DNA of 46,516 nucleotides. Source: Bacteroidales bacterium (lineage in GTDB: Bacteria; Bacteroidota; Bacteroidia; Bacteroidales; F082). The notes below the pieces were generated by a model. It saw nothing but the letters and a program-made list of their open reading frames with translations. It searched no databases and was not told the origin of the DNA. The stretch is from contig JASBYY010000020.1 in NCBI GenBank assembly GCA_029983675.1, positions 1 through 46,516 on the forward strand, given 5' to 3'. How positions within the stretch are numbered: the stretch's first letter is position 1; each line of letters begins with the position of its first letter. This document shows, piece by piece, positions 41,828 through 46,516 of the stretch. The position numbers and the translations under genes are program-made.

Positions 41828-42032
41828 GGTAATACCGATGTTCCTATTTGTAGGATTTGGCTTTAAACCCCATCGGCTGCAAATAATATCGTTCGGCCAT
41901 CATACAATAGCCCAAGGCCGTGTGTCATCATGCTTGAATGGCTGCGTTACTTGCGACATTCGGCTTTCGCAAACTTCGATATGCCTCTTCAGTTTTGTGC
42001 CTTACTTTTTACGCATTCTTACACACCTTAAA

Positions 42033-42068
42033 GAGGCTGTGTCAAAATTCAGTTTTTGACACAGCCTC
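42033..42068 (-). terminator. Hairpin GAGGCTGTGTCAAAA, likely terminator after rubredoxin
   Basis: Perfect 15-base arms (42033-42047 and 42054-42068), 25 bases beyond the rubredoxin stop on the minus strand. It is nearly the same sequence, including loop, as 25095-25134. A short U-tract follows. Confidence 0.65.
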
Positions 42069-42093
42069 ATTGGATTTTCAAATTGGTATTTCG

Positions 42094-42255
42094 TTATTCT
42101 ACGACCTCGAAGTCTTCCTTCCCCACGCCGCAGAGCGGGCATGTCCAGTCATCTGGAATTTCCTCGAATGGCGTTCCGGGCGCGATTCCGCTATCCGGAT
42201 CACCCTTTTCAGGATCATAGATATAGCCGCAGATGGTGCATTCATACTTTTTCAT
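42094..42255 (-). CDS. Rubredoxin
   Basis: 53-residue electron carrier. Starts MKKYECTICGYIYDPEKGDP and contains CPLCGVGKEDF: the four iron-ligating cysteines in CxxC and CPLCG. It is preceded by an unusually strong Shine-Dalgarno sequence (AGGAGG, 6 bases before the ATG), uncommon in Bacteroidetes, suggesting high expression. A near-identical rubredoxin lies at 46119-46280. It likely donates electrons to the flavodiiron protein or rubrerythrin coded nearby. Confidence 0.95.
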   Translation of the reverse strand: MKKYECTICGYIYDPEKGDPDSGIAPGTPFEEIPDDWTCPLCGVGKEDFEVVE

Positions 42256-42481
42256 TTTCGCCTCCTTTTTTGTTGTGTTAATGAATTAGGTTTGTAATCG
42301 GATGCAAAGATAGGTCTTTTCACCATGCGCTGCAAATCGATATTTTATATCAACACATTGAGAAAAACTATTAGCGAAAAACCGCATCAAGAATCGTCAC
42401 ATCGGCTATTACAATAGGCCTTCATAACCTATTGAATCAAAAAAAAATACCGTCATACATCGACAAGAGCGAAAAAAACTC

Positions 42482-42489
42482 TAATTTTG
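42482..42489 (+). promoter_or_regulatory. Bacteroidetes -7 promoter element for the oxygen-defence genes
   Basis: TAATTTTG matches TAnnTTTG, 58 bases before the ATG at 42548. No good -33 element was seen. Confidence 0.5.
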
Positions 42490-42547
42490 TGAATTGAAAT
42501 GGCATGCTGACAGCACCATTCTTTCATTGAATTAACGCATTATCAAT

Positions 42548-43525
42548 ATGAATCTATCAACCACCTACTTAGGACTTAAACTCAAGTCACCTATCATTGT
42601 AAGCAGCTCGACCTTCACTGCCAATGCCGAAACCATCGCCGCCTGCGCCAAAGCCGGTGCGGGTGCCGTTATTCTCAAATCCATCTTTGAAGAACAAATT
42701 CTGGCCGACATCAAGAAGGAAGAAGGCTACACTAATATTTACGACACCATGCCGGAAGCCCAGCAATATCTGAAGACCTTTTTGCGCGGCAACGAAATCG
42801 AGCATTATGTCAACCTTATCAAGGAGGCGAAGAAAGCCGTTGACATCCCTGTCATTGCGAGCATCAACTGCACCGACAAAGGCGAATGGACCAGCATTTC
42901 AAAGAGGTTTCAAGATGCTGGTGCCGATGCGCTTGAATTGAACATTGCCATCGCTCCTTTCGACAACAATCTGGATCCCAAGGCCATAGAAGACGAGTAT
43001 ATCGAGATTCTCAAGCAGGTCAAACAATTGGTAAGCATTCCTGTTTCTGTCAAAATAGGATCGCATTTCACCAATATCTGCAATATGGCCTTCCGGTTGG
43101 CCTGCAACGGTGCAAACGGACTTGTGCTCTTCAACCGTTTCTACAATGCCGACATCGACATCAAGACCATGAAAGCCGCGCCTGGCCAGGCCTTGTCATC
43201 GAGCGAGGAAAACAGCACCACCCTGCGTTACATCCTACTGCTTGCCGCCCAAGGGATCGCCTGCGACTTGTCGGCATCCACGGGCATCAGCGACGGCGAC
43301 CACGTCATCAAGCAGATTTTGGCAGGTGCTTCTTCAGTGCAAGTTTGCAGCGTGTTGTATCGCAACGGCATCGATTATATCAGCCAAATGCTGAACGACA
43401 TCGAGGCTTGGATGCAATCCAACGGTTTCTCTTGCATCGCTGACTTCAAGGGAAAAGTCAATCACGAAGACGACCTTAAACTCACCGAACGCTTGCAATA
43501 TCTGAGAAGAAACAGCGGCATATAG
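42548..43525 (+). CDS. Dihydroorotate dehydrogenase-like flavoprotein
   Basis: 325-residue TIM barrel of the DHOD-like (PyrD-related) family. LGLKLKSPIIVSSSTFTANAE start, SINCTDKGEWTSISKRFQDAGADALELNIA, VSVKIGSHFTNIC with the FMN-contacting Lys, and an ASTGISDGDHVIKQILAGASSVQVCS phosphate-binding end. Family members differ from true PyrD and have no settled substrate. It lies 21 bases before the flavodiiron fusion gene and shares a strand and probably a promoter with it, which points to a redox role rather than pyrimidine synthesis. Confidence 0.82.
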   Translation: MNLSTTYLGLKLKSPIIVSSSTFTANAETIAACAKAGAGAVILKSIFEEQILADIKKEEGYTNIYDTMPEAQQYLKTFLRGNEIEHYVNLIKEAKKAVDIPVIASINCTDKGEWTSISKRFQDAGADALELNIAIAPFDNNLDPKAIEDEYIEILKQVKQLVSIPVSVKIGSHFTNICNMAFRLACNGANGLVLFNRFYNADIDIKTMKAAPGQALSSSEENSTTLRYILLLAAQGIACDLSASTGISDGDHVIKQILAGASSVQVCSVLYRNGIDYISQMLNDIEAWMQSNGFSCIADFKGKVNHEDDLKLTERLQYLRRNSGI

Positions 43526-43546
43526 TAATGGCAAACTCGTCCTACC

Positions 43547-45409
43547 ATGGATAACAAGGCACTTTTTGACCTCAGTTACGGCTTGTTCGTCCTCACCTCA
43601 AATTACAACGGCAAGGACAACGGGTGCATTGTGAACACCGTACAACAAGTAACCGACCTGCCCTTGCGGCTTTCGGTCACCGTCAACAAGAAAAACTTCA
43701 CCCACGAACTGATACTGAAATCCGGCGTCTTCAATGTTTCGGTACTCACTACTGAAACGCCCATGAAGGTTTTCGAGCACTTTGGATTTCAATCGGGGCA
43801 AAATGTTGACAAATTTGCCGATTGCGAAAGCGAACACCGCGCCATCAATCATGTGCTTTATATCCCGAAATACACGAACGCTTGCATTGCCTGCCGTGTT
43901 GCGAGCCATATCGACCTCGGCACGTACTCGCTTTTCATTGCGGACATCCTTGATGCCAAAGTGCTATCCGACAAACCCTCGGTGACCTACGACTACTACG
44001 CACAGCACATCAAGCCGAAACCCGACATGCACGCCACAGGATCTGATGGCAAGAAAAAGTGGGTTTGCAAGGTGTGTGGCTGGGTTTATGAAGGCGACGA
44101 ACTGCCCGACGACATCGTATGTCCCCTTTGCAAACACGGCAAGGCCAATTTCGAAGAAATCATCGACGACCAGGAATCTGACAGTCCTTGCCCCAACAAA
44201 GAAAACACAATTATTATGCACCAAATACATCTATCCGACAATATTTATTATGTAGGTGTCAACGACAGACACACCGAACGTTTTGAAAACCACATCGAAT
44301 TACCCGAAGGCGTTTCCTACAATTCCTACCTCATTGCCGATGAAAAGATCGCGCTGATCGACCCTGTTGAAATCGGCTTTATGGGCGAGTGGCTGCACAA
44401 CATTAAGTCCGTCATCGGCACCCGCAAGGTTGACTACCTTGTCATCAACCACGATGAACCTGACCACAGCGGCTCACTCACCGCATTATTAAAGGAATAC
44501 CCCGACATTCAAGTGGTTGGCAATGCAAAGACTTTTGCCCCTCTCGAAGCATTTTATGGCGAAATCGCCAACAAGAAGATTATTTCGGATGGTGAAACGC
44601 TCTGCTTAGGACAGCACACGCTACAGTTTTTCATGATTCCCATGGTACACTGGCCCGAATCAATGGTGAGTTACGAAACAACGCACCACATCCTCTTCTC
44701 GAACGATGCCTTTGGCGGCTTCGGCACGCTGAACGGCGGCATCTTCGACGACCAGGTCAATATCGGATTCTACGAAGACGAGATGCGACGCTACTATGCC
44801 AACATTGTAGCAAAAGTGGCAGGTCCCACGCTGAAAGCCATCGAAAGACTCTGCAGCATCGACATCAAAATGGTTGCCCCTTCCCACGGTTTGATATGGC
44901 GCAGCCATCCCGAATGGGTGGTGGGCAAATACTGCCAGTGGAGCCGCCAAGAAAGTGAAGAAGGGCTGGTTATTGTTTACGGAACCATGTATGGCTATAC
45001 GGGTCGCATGGCAGAGCTTGTAGCCCGTGGCGCCGCAGATGCCGGCATCAAGGAAATACGCATCTACGATGTATCGAAGACCGAAACATCGTTCATCTTC
45101 AGCGATATATGGAAGTACAAAGGTCTCGCCATCGGCAGTTGTTCCCACTATGGCAACCTCTACCCCAACATGACCTTGCTCCTACACGCTATTAACGAGT
45201 TTAAGCCGCAAAACAAATCGTGCGCCTTGTTCGGCGGCATGAGCTGGAGCGGCGGCGGCCTGAGGACCCTTGCAAAACACGCCGAAGAAGGCAAATGGAA
45301 CCTTGTCGGCGAAAACGTGGAGGTGAAGGGCGCTCCCATCCGCGAACAAGATGAAAACAAGTTGTACGAATTGGGAAAGACCTTGGCTGCTGCCATCAAA
45401 GCGGATTGA
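43547..45409 (+). CDS. Flavin reductase-rubredoxin-flavodiiron protein fusion
   Basis: 620 residues with four modules. First, an FMN-binding flavin-reductase domain (about 1-155). Second, a rubredoxin (about 165-205) with C174, C177, C192 and C195, where CPLCK replaces the usual CPLCG. Third, a metallo-beta-lactamase diiron domain (about 222-470) with all ligands present: H302, E304, D306, H307 (HDEPDH), H368, D387 and H447. Fourth, a C-terminal flavodoxin (about 475-620, IVYGTMYGYTGRMAELVARG). It reduces O2 to water, or NO to N2O, in one chain. The adjacent rubrerythrin and rubredoxin fit an oxygen-defence role in an anaerobe. Confidence 0.93.
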   Translation: MDNKALFDLSYGLFVLTSNYNGKDNGCIVNTVQQVTDLPLRLSVTVNKKNFTHELILKSGVFNVSVLTTETPMKVFEHFGFQSGQNVDKFADCESEHRAINHVLYIPKYTNACIACRVASHIDLGTYSLFIADILDAKVLSDKPSVTYDYYAQHIKPKPDMHATGSDGKKKWVCKVCGWVYEGDELPDDIVCPLCKHGKANFEEIIDDQESDSPCPNKENTIIMHQIHLSDNIYYVGVNDRHTERFENHIELPEGVSYNSYLIADEKIALIDPVEIGFMGEWLHNIKSVIGTRKVDYLVINHDEPDHSGSLTALLKEYPDIQVVGNAKTFAPLEAFYGEIANKKIISDGETLCLGQHTLQFFMIPMVHWPESMVSYETTHHILFSNDAFGGFGTLNGGIFDDQVNIGFYEDEMRRYYANIVAKVAGPTLKAIERLCSIDIKMVAPSHGLIWRSHPEWVVGKYCQWSRQESEEGLVIVYGTMYGYTGRMAELVARGAADAGIKEIRIYDVSKTETSFIFSDIWKYKGLAIGSCSHYGNLYPNMTLLLHAINEFKPQNKSCALFGGMSWSGGGLRTLAKHAEEGKWNLVGENVEVKGAPIREQDENKLYELGKTLAAAIKAD

Positions 45410-45547
45410 CCGCCGCCTGTGACAACGCGCCAATATGGAGTTGACATTCATTCTAACGCCGACCAAGCCGACAACAAACCGGTCGTAAACGATCTGCAAA
45501 ACGGCGAAGTCGGCAACAACCATACACAAACTCAAAACATCAACACC

Positions 45548-46087
45548 ATGGAATTGAAAGGTTCTAAAACAGAAGCCAACCTGAAAGCCGCATTTGCCGG
45601 CGAATCAATGGCACGTAACAAGTACACCTATTACGCCTCGAAGGCACGCAAAGAGGGCTACGTTCAGATTGCAGACCTTTATGAAGAAACCGCTAACAAC
45701 GAGAAGGAACATGCCAAGATTTGGTTCAAACTCTTGCACGACGGTGAAGTGCCCGACACCACCACCAACCTCAAGGATGCCGCTGACGGCGAAAACTACG
45801 AATGGACCGACATGTACGCCAATATGGCCAAGGAAGCCCGTGAAGAAGGCTTCACCAAGATCGCCATGCTGTTCGAGATGGTCGCCAAAATCGAGAAAGA
45901 ACACGAAGCCCGCTACCGCCGTCTGTTGAAAAACATCGAAGACGGCCTTGTGTTTTCACGTGAGGGCGACATGATCTGGGAATGCTCCAACTGCGGCCAT
46001 ATCGTCGTAGGCAAAAAAGCGCCACAGATATGTCCCGCTTGCAACCATCCGCAGGCTTACTTCCGAATCAAGGCGGAAAACTACTAA
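45548..46087 (+). CDS. rbr: Rubrerythrin
   Basis: 179-residue peroxidase of anaerobes that reduces H2O2 to water. The diiron four-helix bundle is seen as NLKAAFAGESMARNKYTYYA, YEETANNEKEHAKIW (ExxH), and FEMVAKIEKEHEARY (ExxH). A C-terminal rubredoxin-like domain has CSNCGHIVVGKKAPQICPACNHP. Start at 45548 is chosen over 45419, which would add 43 residues unlike the family. The next gene is a rubredoxin that could be its electron donor. Confidence 0.96.
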   Translation: MELKGSKTEANLKAAFAGESMARNKYTYYASKARKEGYVQIADLYEETANNEKEHAKIWFKLLHDGEVPDTTTNLKDAADGENYEWTDMYANMAKEAREEGFTKIAMLFEMVAKIEKEHEARYRRLLKNIEDGLVFSREGDMIWECSNCGHIVVGKKAPQICPACNHPQAYFRIKAENY

Positions 46088-46118
46088 TCAGCCGTTTACG
46101 TTTTAATACCAAAGCATC

Positions 46119-46280
46119 ATGAAAAAATACATTTGCAACGTTTGCGGCTACATCTACGACCCCGAGAAAGGCGACCCCGACAGCGGCATTGCCCCGGGCA
46201 CTCCTTTTGAAGCCATTCCCGATAGTTGGAAATGCCCGCTTTGCGGCATTGGAAAAGACCGTTTCTCAGCCATAGACTGA
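46119..46280 (+). CDS. Rubredoxin (second copy)
   Basis: 53 residues, start MKKYICNVCGYIYDPEKGDP, then CPLCGIGKDRF, with four iron-ligating cysteines. It is about 80 percent alike with the 42094-42255 protein by eye, a recent paralogue. It lies 31 bases after rubrerythrin on the same strand and is closed by a terminator, so the two probably form one unit. Confidence 0.95.
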   Translation: MKKYICNVCGYIYDPEKGDPDSGIAPGTPFEAIPDSWKCPLCGIGKDRFSAID

Positions 46281-46310
46281 TTGACCGTCCATTACGATTA
46301 CTGACAAATA

Positions 46311-46340
46311 AGCCTGTCTCGCATGAGACAGGCTTTTGTT
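46311..46340 (+). terminator. Intrinsic terminator after the second rubredoxin
   Basis: AGCCTGTCTC and GAGACAGGCT form a perfect 10-bp stem around GCAT, followed by TTTTGTTTTTG, 30 bases after the rubredoxin stop. Confidence 0.92.
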
Positions 46341-46516
46341 TTTGTTACTGCTCAAAAAAAGTTCAAAAACAAAACGCACATGTAATATCCATATTTTCAG
46401 CATAATATATAATATACCAAATCTTTTTTTCAAAAGTGGTTTACCGAATCTTTTAAGCTTTAATGATTATCCGTATTTATACCTAAATTCATTTTTATAA
46501 GAAACAGCCGCCACCA
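46341..46516. other. AT-rich intergenic region at the window end
   Basis: No gene, RNA or promoter motif could be supported. The next gene lies beyond the window. Confidence 0.4.

Overview
This window is a chromosomal segment of an anaerobic member of the Bacteroidetes, most likely order Bacteroidales. The evidence is the presence of Type IX secretion (T9SS) genes and cargo (PorX, a PorD/DUF4835-type protein, two C10 peptidases and an M14 carboxypeptidase with C-terminal sorting domains), Bacteroidetes-only families (DUF6913, DUF4159, the short omega-like RpoZ), repeated TAnnTTTG-type promoter elements, scarce Shine-Dalgarno sequences, and an oxygen-defence cluster typical of strict anaerobes. 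Genus cannot be fixed from sequence alone.

Region 1 (1-8,641, minus strand) is a surface-polysaccharide locus. Transcription order is a LutA-like Fe-S protein, a WbpD-type N-acetyltransferase, a WbpE/PorR-type sugar aminotransferase, a polyprenyl-phosphate sugar transferase, Wzm permease, a frameshifted DUF234 ATPase, and Wzt ATPase cut by the window edge. In T9SS bacteria such as Porphyromonas, diamino-uronic acid sugars made by this pathway link secreted cargo to A-LPS, so this block probably serves the T9SS cargo found elsewhere in the window.

Region 2 (9,000-24,801) is mostly housekeeping. It holds an MBL hydrolase, a thioesterase, an HD phosphohydrolase, porX, tsaE, aroB-aroA, a DUF6913 gene with dapA, the M14 carboxypeptidase, bamD-rpoZ, porD and recN. 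Region 3 (25,162-33,276, minus strand) holds two tandem streptopain-like C10 peptidases with T9SS tails, a small zinc-ribbon protein, a DUF4159 protein, rsmE and argS.

Region 4 (33,277-35,740) is visibly AT-rich and looks acquired. It carries a broken ORF behind a strong promoter, a lipoprotein ending in a nine-cysteine fulvocin C-like region, a four-helix membrane protein that could be its immunity partner, and a 108-bp MITE-like element. Region 5 (35,741-38,371) is pyrBI behind a leader with a promoter, U-rich tracts and an intrinsic terminator, followed by lemA and DUF3467. Region 6 (38,636-41,231, minus strand) is a vitamin B6 operon: a ThiD/PdxK-like kinase fused to an AraC DNA-binding domain, pdxS and pdxT. 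The kinase has Ser where the family has Cys or Asp. Region 7 (41,340-46,280) is an oxygen and peroxide defence island: a NifX-like protein, rubredoxin, a dihydroorotate dehydrogenase-like flavoprotein, a flavin reductase-rubredoxin-flavodiiron fusion, rubrerythrin and a second rubredoxin.

Intergenic space is seeded with two dispersed repeat families: an element with AGAAGCTGTTTTGAA terminal inverted repeats, and palindromic REP-like units that include a perfect 52-bp inverted pair at 8.9 and 16.5 kb. No tRNA, rRNA or CRISPR array was seen.
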